From: JAAZHN01 sp964605575
GTDB lineage: Bacteria; Bacillota_I; Bacilli_A; RF39; UBA660
DNA: 44,360 nt
Reading direction: 5' to 3'
Assembly: GCA_964605575.1 (NCBI GenBank)
Contig: CAZSDG010000002.1
Coordinates: 1-44,360 of the forward strand
Below, piece after piece: positions 17,163 to 25,663 of this stretch. Positions within the stretch are counted from its first letter, which is position 1. Each line of letters opens with the position of its first letter. The position numbers and the translations under genes are program-made. Below the pieces are notes generated by a model that searched no databases, had not been told where the DNA came from, and worked only from the letters and a program-made list of their open reading frames with translations.

Positions 17163-19073
17163 CTAAACATCCAAGTTTTTAACGTATATTGCGTTATCTT
17201 CTATAAATTTTCTTCTAGGTTCTACATCTTCACCCATTAATATTTGAAAAGTTTCATCTGCAGTTATAGCATCTTCTAAGTGAATTTTAACTAATTGTCT
17301 AGAATCTCTGTGCATTGTTGTTTCTCTTAATTCAATTGCGTCCATTTCACCAAGACCCTTCATTCTTCCAATGTCATATTTAGTACTTTCTGGTAAAGTT
17401 GCTAAGTATTCATCTCTCTCTTTATCATTAATTACATATTTTTTTATTTTTCCGTGAGAAATACAATAAAGAGGTGGCTGTGCTGCATATATATGTCCAT
17501 TTTCAATTAATGGTTTGAAGTATCTATAGAAAAATGTTAATAATAGTGTTCTAATGTGCGAGCCATCAACGTCCGCATCCGTCATTATTATTATTTTATT
17601 ATATCTTAATTTATTAATATCAAACTCATCGCCGATTCCTGTACCAAATGCTGAAATTAAACTTCTTATTTCGTCATTACCAAGAACTCTATCTAATCTA
17701 GATTTTTCAACATTTAATATTTTTCCTCTAATAGGCATTACTGCTTGGGTTTCAGAATCTCTACCTTGTTTTGCTGGTCCTGCAGCACTGTCTCCTTCTA
17801 CAATAAACATTTCAGTATTAGTTGGATCCTTAGATATACAGTCGGTTAATTTTCCTAATTGACTACTTAAATCTAAACCACCTTTTCTGATTGTTAGTTC
17901 TCTTGCCTTTTTCGCTGCTACTCTAGCACGAGAAGCAATTAAACTCTTCTCAATGATAATTTTTGCTTGATCAGGATTTTCTAATAAAAATCTTTCTAAA
18001 CCAGCTGAAAATATATCATCAGCTATTTTTCTTACTTCTACATTACCAAATTTTGTTTTTGTTTGACCTTCAAATTGAGGATTTGGATGTTTACAAGAAA
18101 TAATCATTGTTAGCCCTTCGCGAACATCTTCTCCCAATAACCCTTCTTCATTATCCTTAATAAATTTGTTATTTTTTGCATATTTATTAATAATTCTTGT
18201 CAATGCTCTTTTAATACCATCTTCATGTGTTCCACCTTCATATGTGTTAATGTTATTAACAAAAGAATAAACACTTGAGTTATATGTATCATTATATTGC
18301 ATAGCAACTTCCATTATTACGTTATCTTCTGTTCCTTCAATAAATATTACATCCTCGTGAATCCCTTTTTTATTTTTATTTAGTAATTGAACATATTCGA
18401 TTATTCCGCCTTCATAGATATATTCATTTCTTTTTTCTTCTTCTCTTTCGTCAACTAAAATAATTCTTAAACCTTTATTTAAAAATGCTATTTCTCTTAA
18501 CCTATTTGCTAATATCTCATAATTATATGATGTAGTTTCTTGAAATATTTCTGGATTTGCCTTAAATCTTACTGTTGTACCAGTTCTTTCTGGTGAGCAT
18601 TTATCAATAATTTTAATATCCTCGGTTGCATGCCCTCCGTTTTCAAATTTTTGATAATACACATTACCGCCGTGATAAATTTTTACTTCTAACCAGTTTG
18701 ATAGAGCATTAACTACACTTGCTCCTACCCCATGTAGACCACCTGATATTTTATATCCTTCTCCACCAAATTTACCACCAGCATGTAATACAGTAAAAAT
18801 TGTTTCTACAGTTGATAATCCTGTTTTTTTATTTATTCCAGTCGGAATACCTCTTCCGTCGTCTCTTACTTGAATAACATTATTTTTTTCAATTATTACT
18901 TCTATATCATCACAAAAACCAGCTAATGCTTCATCAACTGCATTATCAACTATTTCCCATACTAAATGATGTAATCCCTTTTCACCAGTACTACCAATGT
19001 ACATTCCTGGTCTTTTTTTAACAGCTTCTAATCCTTCTAATACTTGAATGTCACTATCGCTATATTCTCTCAT
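17163..19073 (-). CDS. gyrB: DNA gyrase subunit B
   Basis: ATPase subunit of gyrase. It has GHKL-ATPase motifs (EIVDNAVDEA; DDGRGIPTG; GGLHGVGASVVNALS), a TOPRIM domain with EGDSAAG and DADVDGSHIRTLL, and the C-terminal GLGEM..QL region. It is 636 residues, the usual Gram-positive length. The ATG abuts the recF stop, with GGAGAAGTG inside the recF end, so translation is coupled. It forms recF-gyrB-gyrA. Confidence 0.97.
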   Translation of the reverse strand: MREYSDSDIQVLEGLEAVKKRPGMYIGSTGEKGLHHLVWEIVDNAVDEALAGFCDDIEVIIEKNNVIQVRDDGRGIPTGINKKTGLSTVETIFTVLHAGGKFGGEGYKISGGLHGVGASVVNALSNWLEVKIYHGGNVYYQKFENGGHATEDIKIIDKCSPERTGTTVRFKANPEIFQETTSYNYEILANRLREIAFLNKGLRIILVDEREEEKRNEYIYEGGIIEYVQLLNKNKKGIHEDVIFIEGTEDNVIMEVAMQYNDTYNSSVYSFVNNINTYEGGTHEDGIKRALTRIINKYAKNNKFIKDNEEGLLGEDVREGLTMIISCKHPNPQFEGQTKTKFGNVEVRKIADDIFSAGLERFLLENPDQAKIIIEKSLIASRARVAAKKARELTIRKGGLDLSSQLGKLTDCISKDPTNTEMFIVEGDSAAGPAKQGRDSETQAVMPIRGKILNVEKSRLDRVLGNDEIRSLISAFGTGIGDEFDINKLRYNKIIIMTDADVDGSHIRTLLLTFFYRYFKPLIENGHIYAAQPPLYCISHGKIKKYVINDKERDEYLATLPESTKYDIGRMKGLGEMDAIELRETTMHRDSRQLVKIHLEDAITADETFQILMGEDVEPRRKFIEDNAIYVKNLDV

Positions 19074-20156
19074 TTATTTCACTTCTCCATCTCTTATTCT
19101 CAATATATTAGCTTGTTGGCGAAGATTTTTATTAACTTTATTTAAATCCGTAACGGTAATAAATATTTGCATTGATAAATCTAAGTTATCTAATATATTT
19201 TTTATTTTATTTTTATCTAATTCACTATATAAATCATCAATTAATAATATTGGAATTTCTTTCTTTAACTCTTTAATAAGATCGATTTCACACATCTTTA
19301 ATGCAATTATCGCATTTTTTTGTTGTCCTTCAGAACCAAAATCCTTTATATTATTATCATCCAGAATAAATTCAATATCATCAGCATGGATTCCTATAAT
19401 TGTTTTACCTAATGTTATTTCTTTTTCTATATTTTTTTGATATAGATTTATTAGTTGATCCTTAGTTTTATTTTCATAATCTGATTTATAATTTATTTTC
19501 AATTTATCATTTTTAGTTATTTTTTTATAATAATCACCTATTTTTAGATTAATTAAATCAATTATTCGCTTTCTTTCTTCAAAAACTTTTAAACCATTGT
19601 CAATCATTTTAGATGTTAAAATATCTAAATAATCTAATGAAATAGTTTTGTTTGTATATAAAACTTTTAAAAACGAATTTCTTTGTTTGTTTAATTTTGT
19701 ATATTCATTTAAATATTTTATATAATCATTATTTAATTGAGAAATAATAATATTAATTATTTTTCTTCTGGTACTAGGACTATCTTTTATTAATTTTAAA
19801 TCGTTAGAGCTAAATGTGACAATTAGTATTTTAGAAATATAATCACTTAAACGATTTATATTATTATTGTTAATTTTAGCTTTTTTACCTTCTTTTGTAA
19901 TTTCTATTTGATATTTATTAACTATTTTTCCCTTAACTTCCCCGGTAATAATGGCAGATTGTTCATTTTTTTTAATAAGAACATTATCATATACATTTCT
20001 AAATGTTTTAGTAAGTGCTAAAATATTTATAGCTTCAATAAGATTTGTTTTGCCACTTCCATTATTTCCTATGATTAAATTTAGGCTTTTAGAAAATTTT
20101 AAATTTATTTTTGAAAAATTACGAAAATTTACTAATTTTAAATTTAAAATTTCCAT
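19074..20156 (-). CDS. recF: Recombination protein RecF
   Basis: SMC-like ATPase of the RecFOR pathway acting at gapped DNA. Walker A is GNNGSGKTNL near residue 30, and the ABC-type signature and Walker B appear as FGSEGQQKNAIIALK and ILLIDDLYSELD. I place the start at the ATG at 20156 (360 residues) because AGGTGG lies 5 bases before it; an upstream GTG at 20165 is part of that ribosome site. Confidence 0.95.
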   Translation of the reverse strand: MEILNLKLVNFRNFSKINLKFSKSLNLIIGNNGSGKTNLIEAINILALTKTFRNVYDNVLIKKNEQSAIITGEVKGKIVNKYQIEITKEGKKAKINNNNINRLSDYISKILIVTFSSNDLKLIKDSPSTRRKIINIIISQLNNDYIKYLNEYTKLNKQRNSFLKVLYTNKTISLDYLDILTSKMIDNGLKVFEERKRIIDLINLKIGDYYKKITKNDKLKINYKSDYENKTKDQLINLYQKNIEKEITLGKTIIGIHADDIEFILDDNNIKDFGSEGQQKNAIIALKMCEIDLIKELKKEIPILLIDDLYSELDKNKIKNILDNLDLSMQIFITVTDLNKVNKNLRQQANILRIRDGEVK

Positions 20157-20185
20157 TTTTACCACCTAACATCCCCTAAAATAAA

Positions 20186-20230
20186 ATTAATAGGTATTAT
20201 AGTACTCCTATACCTATTAATATTATAACA
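20186..20230 (-). promoter_or_regulatory. recF-gyrB-gyrA promoter with a 12-bp inverted repeat
   Basis: On the minus strand TGT-TATAAT (-10 at 20222-20227) is immediately followed by a perfect inverted repeat, ATTAATAGGTAT (20210-20221) and ATACCTATTAAT (20186-20197), with a 12-base loop. Transcription should begin within the first arm. The repeat could be an operator or a 5' mRNA hairpin. No strong -35 is visible. Confidence 0.6.
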
Positions 20231-20260
20231 CTTTATTTTGACTTAATAAAGGCTTTTTAA

Positions 20261-20713
20261 TCAAAAATTACTTAATTTACGATTTCTCAAAACTGATTCT
20301 AATCTTGTTGCTCTTAATATTTGATTATTCATTACTCCATAAGAAACATCTGACTCAATTATGGTATTATTTTTAAATAATATATAATTTTTATCATTTT
20401 TTTTAATTATTTTTTCTACATTTTTTAAAGATATCCAAGAACACTTATCTATTCTTGGTGACATTGTAGGAAAAAATATTATTTCCTTGCTCTCTTCAAT
20501 AATTACTGGTGCTTTATGTGTAACACCAATTAATTTTGAAGTTCCTTTTTGACGACCTTCTAAAGAACTTCCGAAAAATTCACAACTATCATCCATTATC
20601 TTTAATGCGGATTTATTTACAATAAACACACGATCAGTTTCATAGACTTTGGATTTATCGGATTTAATTGGAATAACAGCAAGTGTTTCTTCATTAATCT
20701 CATATTCTTCCAT
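20261..20713 (-). CDS. comK: ComK family competence transcription factor (short form)
   Basis: Recognised by close similarity to the core of Bacillus ComK, the master activator of competence genes: residues 40-52 (DDSCEFFGSSLEG), VTHKAPVII, IIFFPTMS and CSWISLKNV align in order. The 150-residue protein ends at RLESVLRNRKLSNF. Bacillus ComK (192 residues) continues about 40 residues further, including the FMLYPK motif bound by MecA for ClpCP degradation; that tail is absent here. GGGGGTGA precedes the ATG. The location between dnaN and recF is unusual, and no DNA-uptake genes lie in the window. Family assignment is strong; regulatory role is inferred. Confidence 0.9.
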   Translation of the reverse strand: MEEYEINEETLAVIPIKSDKSKVYETDRVFIVNKSALKIMDDSCEFFGSSLEGRQKGTSKLIGVTHKAPVIIEESKEIIFFPTMSPRIDKCSWISLKNVEKIIKKNDKNYILFKNNTIIESDVSYGVMNNQILRATRLESVLRNRKLSNF

Positions 20714-20735
20714 ATATTCACCCCCTAACGGCTAC

Positions 20736-20777
20736 CTTATAACATATTACTTTGTCGAAATTTGTCGCTTTTTGTCG
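20736..20777 (-). promoter_or_regulatory. comK promoter with three phased TTTGTCG repeats
   Basis: The -10 is TGT-TATAAG on the minus strand (20736-20744). Upstream, TTTGTCG (plus-strand reading) occurs at 20751-20757, 20761-20767 and 20771-20777, exactly 10 bp apart, so all three present the same DNA face and cover the -35 region. This looks like an operator for an unidentified regulator; it is not a ComK box (AAAA-N5-TTTT). Confidence 0.65.
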
Positions 20778-20793
20778 AAATTATTTTTATTGC

Positions 20794-20819
20794 AAAAAAA
20801 AACACAATATTTTGTGTTT
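20794..20819 (-). terminator. Terminator of dnaN
   Basis: The minus strand has AAACACAA-AATA-TTGTGTTT followed by a run of T. The first arm overlaps the dnaN stop codon. It separates dnaN from the comK promoter. Confidence 0.8.
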
Positions 20820-21936
20820 AATATGTTTTTATCGGTAATATTAGTTGAATTAAAGTTTCATCTGTTACACTTTTAATAATTATAGGTTTAACATCTGAGT
20901 TTAATAATATTAAAATATCATTTTCTTCAAAAGATCTTAATGCTTCTAACATATATTTTGAACTAAAGGAAATATCTATTTCATCTGATTCATTTTTATC
21001 TACAATTAAATATTCTTCCACTTTTCCTAATTCACTAGATAATGATGTTACTGTTAAACTATTTTTATCAGTAATCATTTTTACTGTATTTTTTTCTTTA
21101 TTTTGTGTTAATAAAGAAGCGCGATCAACTGAATCATATAACTCATTAAGTTTAGTATTAATAATAATTGCAAATTCACTTGGAATTAAATTAGAAGTAT
21201 CAGGATAAGTTCCATTTAATAAATTAGTTTTAAAAATAATATTTTTATATTTAAAAATTACCTTATTATTAAATATATGCATATCTACTGGATCAGAATC
21301 ACTAATTATTTTATCAAATTCAATTAAATTTTTGCCTGGAATAACAATATTAATTGATTCATTGACTATATTATCTAATTTTATTGTCTTTTTTGCTAAA
21401 CGATATGAATCAGTAACAATACAATCAAAATTATTACCAATTATTTTAAAATTAACTCCTGTCAATAAAGGTCTTGACTCTTGTGTTGAGATTGCAAATG
21501 CAGTTTGATTAATTATTTTTTTTAATTCTAAACCTTCTATTGATATAGGATTTTCTGCATCTTCGAAAGTAATTGCTGGATAATCATTAAAATTTAAACA
21601 ATTTAAATCATATTTATTTTTATCTGAATAAATCATTATTTTAAATTCATCAATAAGATCAAATTGAACTATTTCTTCAGGCATTTTTCTAATAATATCA
21701 ATAATATACTTACTTTGAATTATTGCTAATCCTTCTTTTTCAATACTAGCTATATCCTTCTTTGGTATTAGTGTTTGAACAATAACTTCAGAATCACTAG
21801 CTGTTAATTCTAATCCTTTCTTTGTTAATTCGAATTTAATACCATTCAATACTGGGATTATATTCTTTGGAGAAATCGCTTTTATTACATAAGATAAGTT
21901 TTCTAGTAATAAATTCTTTTTAATTGAAAATTTCAT
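20818..21936 (-). CDS. dnaN: DNA polymerase III beta subunit (sliding clamp)
   Basis: Ring-shaped processivity clamp. The N-terminal MKFSIKKNLLLENLSYVIKAI and the C-terminal IIKSVTDETLIQLILPIKTY are typical clamp ends. I start at the ATG at 21936 (372 residues), which follows GAAGGA; the open frame extends 23 codons further upstream but that part has no clamp similarity. It is downstream of dnaA as in most bacteria. Confidence 0.96.
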   Translation of the reverse strand: MKFSIKKNLLLENLSYVIKAISPKNIIPVLNGIKFELTKKGLELTASDSEVIVQTLIPKKDIASIEKEGLAIIQSKYIIDIIRKMPEEIVQFDLIDEFKIMIYSDKNKYDLNCLNFNDYPAITFEDAENPISIEGLELKKIINQTAFAISTQESRPLLTGVNFKIIGNNFDCIVTDSYRLAKKTIKLDNIVNESINIVIPGKNLIEFDKIISDSDPVDMHIFNNKVIFKYKNIIFKTNLLNGTYPDTSNLIPSEFAIIINTKLNELYDSVDRASLLTQNKEKNTVKMITDKNSLTVTSLSSELGKVEEYLIVDKNESDEIDISFSSKYMLEALRSFEENDILILLNSDVKPIIIKSVTDETLIQLILPIKTY

Positions 21937-22034
21937 ATTTATATTCCTTCTTTCTTTTTTATATTTATTATAACGTTTAAATTGTTTAAAACTATTTAAT
22001 ACCAATAAATCACTAACAATATTATATCTTATTA

Positions 22035-22043
22035 TGTTGATAA
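22035..22043 (-). promoter_or_regulatory. Candidate DnaA box between dnaA and dnaN
   Basis: TTATCAACA on the minus strand differs from the consensus TTATCCACA at one base. The dnaA-dnaN intergenic region often carries DnaA boxes in Bacillota, so DnaA control of dnaN is plausible. Confidence 0.5.
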
Positions 22044-22047
22044 TATG

Positions 22048-23406
22048 TTAATTAATTTTGTTTTTAATTTCTTCAATCATTTTTTTCACTTGATTATTTT
22101 TCTTAATATCTTCGGTTATTTTATTACAAGCATGAATTACAGTAGAATGACTTTTACCGCCAAATTCTATTCCGATTTTTGTTGTTGTTTCATCTGTAAT
22201 TATTCTAGATAAATATATAGCTATTTGTCTTGGATAGTTAATATCTGCAGTTCTTTTCTTACTTTTTAAATCTTCAACTGTTATTTCGTAGTAATCAGCA
22301 ACAATTTTTTGAATTTTTGTTATGCTACTACTTAAGTATTCATTACTTTTTAAATGATCTTGTAACGATTCCATTGCAAATTCTAAATTAATATTTCTTT
22401 CGTTCATTGTTGCTGAATAAGCAATTAATCTATTTAATGATCCTTGAAGGTGCCTTATGTCATTATCGCTGTTTTGAGCTATATATTCAATTGCTTCCTC
22501 GTTAATATAATCTCTAATTTCTAAATTTTTGATTTTATCCTTTAATATTTTTAATTTTAAAGTGAAGTCTGGTGGATAGATATCAATCGTTAAACCCCAA
22601 CTAAATCTTGTTTTTAACCTATCTTCTAGAAATTTTAAATCATCAGGAGAACGATCAGAACTAATAATAATTTGCCGATTAAGATTTTTTAAATATTCAA
22701 ATGTATGAAAAAATTCTTGTCTAGTTTTCTCAGCTCCACTAAAAAATTGGATATCATCAATGATTAGGACATCAATACTTCTATATTTATTTTTAAAGAA
22801 ATTAATATAATCAAAGTTATTTTCATTATTAGAACTTCTATTATTAATATCTACAAAATCTTCTCGAAATTGATCACTTGTAACATAAAGAACTTTTAAA
22901 TTTGAGTTTTGAACAATATAATTACCAATTGCATGCATTAAATGAGTTTTACCAAGTCCACTTTTACCGTGAATAAAAAGTGGATTATATATTTTACCAG
23001 GATTTTGTGCTACTGTTAATGCTGATGAATAAGCGAATTTATTAGTATCACCAATCATAAATGTTTCAAAAGTATATTCAGGTTTTAAATTAGTGTTTAT
23101 AGTACTATTTTCTAGATTATTTTTATCATTAATAGGATCTTCATCTTGTTGTTCTTCAAGTTCATCTTGATAAATAAAATTAATTTGATAACTTTTTCCT
23201 GTTTTTTCTAAAAATATTTCTTCAAAGAGTGATTTATAAGTATCTGATAAAATTTTTTTATGTAAAGCCATTTCTACTAATATATCTACATTGTTAATAT
23301 CTATATTGTGTAATTTAATATTTTTAAACCAGGCATTGAAAGAAACTGGAGAGATTTGTTCTCTTAATTCATTTAAAACACTATTCCACAAAGAATCATT
23401 ATTCAT
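22048..23406 (-). CDS. dnaA: Chromosomal replication initiator DnaA
   Basis: AAA+ initiator that binds DnaA boxes and melts oriC. It has an N-terminal DnaB/SirA-interaction domain (WNSVLNELREQISPVSFNAWF), an acidic linker, Walker A GKSGLGKT (147-154), Walker B VLIIDDIQF, and a C-terminal helix-turn-helix domain. The DNA-contact loop reads FGGKSHSTVIHA (415-426), where most bacteria have FGGRDHTTV; the Asp and first Thr that contact the box are both Ser here. GGGGTGG precedes the ATG. The 452-residue length is normal. Confidence 0.97.
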   Translation of the reverse strand: MNNDSLWNSVLNELREQISPVSFNAWFKNIKLHNIDINNVDILVEMALHKKILSDTYKSLFEEIFLEKTGKSYQINFIYQDELEEQQDEDPINDKNNLENSTINTNLKPEYTFETFMIGDTNKFAYSSALTVAQNPGKIYNPLFIHGKSGLGKTHLMHAIGNYIVQNSNLKVLYVTSDQFREDFVDINNRSSNNENNFDYINFFKNKYRSIDVLIIDDIQFFSGAEKTRQEFFHTFEYLKNLNRQIIISSDRSPDDLKFLEDRLKTRFSWGLTIDIYPPDFTLKLKILKDKIKNLEIRDYINEEAIEYIAQNSDNDIRHLQGSLNRLIAYSATMNERNINLEFAMESLQDHLKSNEYLSSSITKIQKIVADYYEITVEDLKSKKRTADINYPRQIAIYLSRIITDETTTKIGIEFGGKSHSTVIHACNKITEDIKKNNQVKKMIEEIKNKIN

Positions 23407-23706
23407 TAATAAACCACCCCGCTCACTAATATTTTTCTTAAGTTAATTTTAACTTAGAATTAACAATTATTAAAGTCAAAAAAACAAACAAGAAGAGTTT
23501 TGAACAATATATCAACAAAAATAATTTGTTAGTTACTTATAATAACTGATAATAAAAAAGTTTTCAACAATTTAAACAAAATGTCTTTGAACATAAATTA
23601 ATATCAACATGTTAAAATGTTTAAAACTATATTTAGTTAAGCTTTATTCATATATTTATCCGTGGTATACTAATATTAATCAGTTAAAGAACTAGATCGG
23701 TAATTT
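23407..23706. other. Probable oriC, divergent dnaA/rnpA intergenic region
   Basis: Genes diverge here: everything to the left is on the minus strand and nearly everything to the right on the plus strand. The 300 bp hold no gene. Several 9-mers resemble DnaA boxes on the plus strand: TTTTGAACA (23498), ATATCAACA (23509), TTTTCAACA (23561), CTTTGAACA (23585) and ATATCAACA (23601). No exact TTATCCACA is present. Beside dnaA is the palindrome AAGTTAA-TT-TTAACTT (23440-23455). A TTGACT (minus strand, near 23475) may be the dnaA -35. The usual rpmH gene is missing from this interval. Confidence 0.75.
23663..23671 (+). promoter_or_regulatory. Extended -10 promoter of rnpA-yidC-khpB
   Basis: TGG-TATACT lies about 35 bp before the rnpA ATG. 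The -35 region (TTATTC) is poor, so the TG extension is likely important. Confidence 0.5.
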
Positions 23707-24036
23707 ATGAAAAGATACGAAAAAGTCAAAAAAAATAGTGAGTTTGATTTTATTCTAAACAAAGGAAAAAATTTGAAAAATAAATATTTCAACATTTTTT
23801 TTGTTGAATCGAAATCATATAAACCTAAATTTGGGGTAGCAGTTAGTAAAAAAGTTGGTAATGCTGTAACAAGAAATAAATTAAAAAGAATAGCTACTTC
23901 TATAATTGATAAAAATAAAAACTTATTTAAAAATAATAGAAACTATATTATAATTGTTAAAGGCGATTGTTTAAAATTAAAATATGATTTATTAACAATA
24001 AAGTTAATTAATTTATTAAAGGAGGAGAAAAAATGA
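23707..24036 (+). CDS. rnpA: Ribonuclease P protein component
   Basis: Basic protein that binds RNase P RNA and helps mature tRNA 5' ends. The RNR signature is present as KVGNAVTRNKLKR, preceded by FGVAVSKK. At 109 residues it is normal. No clear ribosome site precedes the ATG. Its stop overlaps the yidC start (ATGA), with AAGGAGGAG inside the rnpA end. Confidence 0.96.
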   Translation: MKRYEKVKKNSEFDFILNKGKNLKNKYFNIFFVESKSYKPKFGVAVSKKVGNAVTRNKLKRIATSIIDKNKNLFKNNRNYIIIVKGDCLKLKYDLLTIKLINLLKEEKK

Positions 24037-24971
24037 AAAATAAAATTAAAATAGTTTTAGGAATATTGTTGATATTTTTAGTAAGTGGGTGTACTCAATA
24101 TTTAAAAGATGATTCTAAAAAAACCGTTACATATGAAAAAACTGGACAAGTAGTAACTGCTAATATATTATGTAAACCAAAAGACCCGGAATTATTAAAA
24201 ATATATGAAAAAAACAAAGAAAGTTTACCTATTGCAATTGAAAAATTACCTGAATGTTCAAATTTTAAACCAAGCAATATTAAATATACAGGAATTTGGG
24301 AATCAATTTTTGTTAAGCCGTTGGCGTGGACAATCGTAACAATTGGTAATTTTGTTAAAAATTATGGTTTATCAGTAATGATAGTAGGCTTATTAATAAG
24401 AATAATATTGTTACCAGTTTCAAAAAAAAGTGCGCTTCAAACCAAAAGAATGGCGGATATTAATCCAGAATTGCAAAAAATAGAAAAAAAGTATAAAGAT
24501 AAAACAGATAAAGAATCAATGATGGCTAAAAGTCAGGAAACAATGTTAATATATAAGAAAAATGGTATAAACCCAATGTCAGGTTGCTTAATTGCTGTTT
24601 TACAATTACCATTGTTCTTTGCATTCTTAGAGGCTATTAATCGGGTTCCAGCAATTTTTGAAGAAAAATTATTAACATTTCAATTAGGAACAACACCTTT
24701 AGTAGGTATTTCTAAAGGAAATTATTTATATATATTATTAGTAATATTAATAATATCTACCACATACTTTTCAATGAGAGATGCTTTAAAGGGAAATCCA
24801 ACAATGCAATCTGATCAACAAAAACAATCAAAATATATGATGATATTTATGATAGGTTTTATTTCAGTAGCATCATTAAATTTACCAACAGCAATCGCAC
24901 TTTATTGGATTGTAACTAATGCCTTTGCAGCAGTCCAAAATACTATAGTGAAAAGGAATGATAACAAATGA
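24033..24971 (+). CDS. yidC: Membrane protein insertase YidC (SpoIIIJ/OxaA type)
   Basis: Inserts and folds membrane proteins, with or without SecYEG. The N-terminus is a lipoprotein signal with lipobox LVSGC, so Cys20 should be lipidated, as in Gram-positive YidC1. The insertase core has about five membrane segments, including VMIVGLLIRIILLPVS with the conserved groove Arg, and NPMSGCLIAVLQLPLFFAFL. It is 312 residues. It overlaps both rnpA and khpB by ATGA junctions. Confidence 0.96.
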   Translation: MKNKIKIVLGILLIFLVSGCTQYLKDDSKKTVTYEKTGQVVTANILCKPKDPELLKIYEKNKESLPIAIEKLPECSNFKPSNIKYTGIWESIFVKPLAWTIVTIGNFVKNYGLSVMIVGLLIRIILLPVSKKSALQTKRMADINPELQKIEKKYKDKTDKESMMAKSQETMLIYKKNGINPMSGCLIAVLQLPLFFAFLEAINRVPAIFEEKLLTFQLGTTPLVGISKGNYLYILLVILIISTTYFSMRDALKGNPTMQSDQQKQSKYMMIFMIGFISVASLNLPTAIALYWIVTNAFAAVQNTIVKRNDNK

Positions 24972-25591
24972 AATTAGGAATATATGAAGGAAAAACAGAG
25001 GAAGAAGCTTTAGAAAAAGGACTTGTTGAATTACATGTTCAGGAACAAGAAGTTGTATATAAAGCCGAAGAAACAAAAGGTGGAATTTTTAAATCTGGAG
25101 GTTATAAAGTTTCAATTTTGCCATTAACAGAGGTTAGTGAGTTTATTAAAAATGAATTAACTACTATTTTATCCTTAATGGATATTGAAGTATCATTTGA
25201 AACAAAAATAAGAGCAAATAAAGTTCAAGTAAAAATGTACTCTGATCGTAATTCTATTTTAATAGGCAGAAATGGAAAAACTTTAGAATCATTAAATATT
25301 ATTATTAAGCAATCGATATTTAATCAAACTGGAATGTATCCATATTTTTCCCTAGATGTAGAAAATTATAAAGAAAAACAAGAAGCTAATTTAGAAAGGC
25401 TTGCAAAAAGAATGGCTAAAGAAGTTGTAAACACAAAGGTTGATGTAACATTAGAAAGTATGAATTCTTATGAAAGAAGAATAGTTCATAATTGCCTAAC
25501 TAATTATAAAGGAGTATATACTACTAGCGAAGGTGAAGAACCAAACAGATGTGTTGTTATTAAGTATAAGGAAGTTGAAGAAGAGGAATAA
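24968..25591 (+). CDS. khpB: RNA-binding protein KhpB (Jag)
   Basis: RNA-binding protein that partners with KhpA and affects elongation and division in Gram-positives. It has an N-terminal Jag domain (GKTEEEALEKGL), a KH domain with the loop IGRNGKTLESL, and an R3H domain with RIVHNCL. At 207 residues it is typical. It is coupled to yidC (ATGA) and ends in a terminator. Confidence 0.95.
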   Translation: MKLGIYEGKTEEEALEKGLVELHVQEQEVVYKAEETKGGIFKSGGYKVSILPLTEVSEFIKNELTTILSLMDIEVSFETKIRANKVQVKMYSDRNSILIGRNGKTLESLNIIIKQSIFNQTGMYPYFSLDVENYKEKQEANLERLAKRMAKEVVNTKVDVTLESMNSYERRIVHNCLTNYKGVYTTSEGEEPNRCVVIKYKEVEEEE

Positions 25592-25603
25592 TCCTCTTTT
25601 TTT
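25581..25603 (+). terminator. Terminator after khpB
   Basis: AAGAGGA-ATAA-TCCTCTT followed by TTTTT. The loop contains the khpB stop codon. Confidence 0.85.
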
Positions 25604-25634
25604 GTTGAAAAATAGTAATTATTGCCCATAATTA

Positions 25635-25643
25635 TGATATAAT
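25635..25643 (+). promoter_or_regulatory. Extended -10 promoter of mnmE-mnmG-rsmG
   Basis: TGA-TATAAT lies about 20 bp before the mnmE ATG, without a good -35. Confidence 0.55.
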
Positions 25644-25663
25644 TAGCAATCGAGAGGGATAAT

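Noticed and set aside
20261..20713. RemB/DUF370 (yaaB), which often lies next to recF in Bacillus
   Set aside because: The sequence aligns with the ComK core in several ordered blocks and is too long for DUF370.
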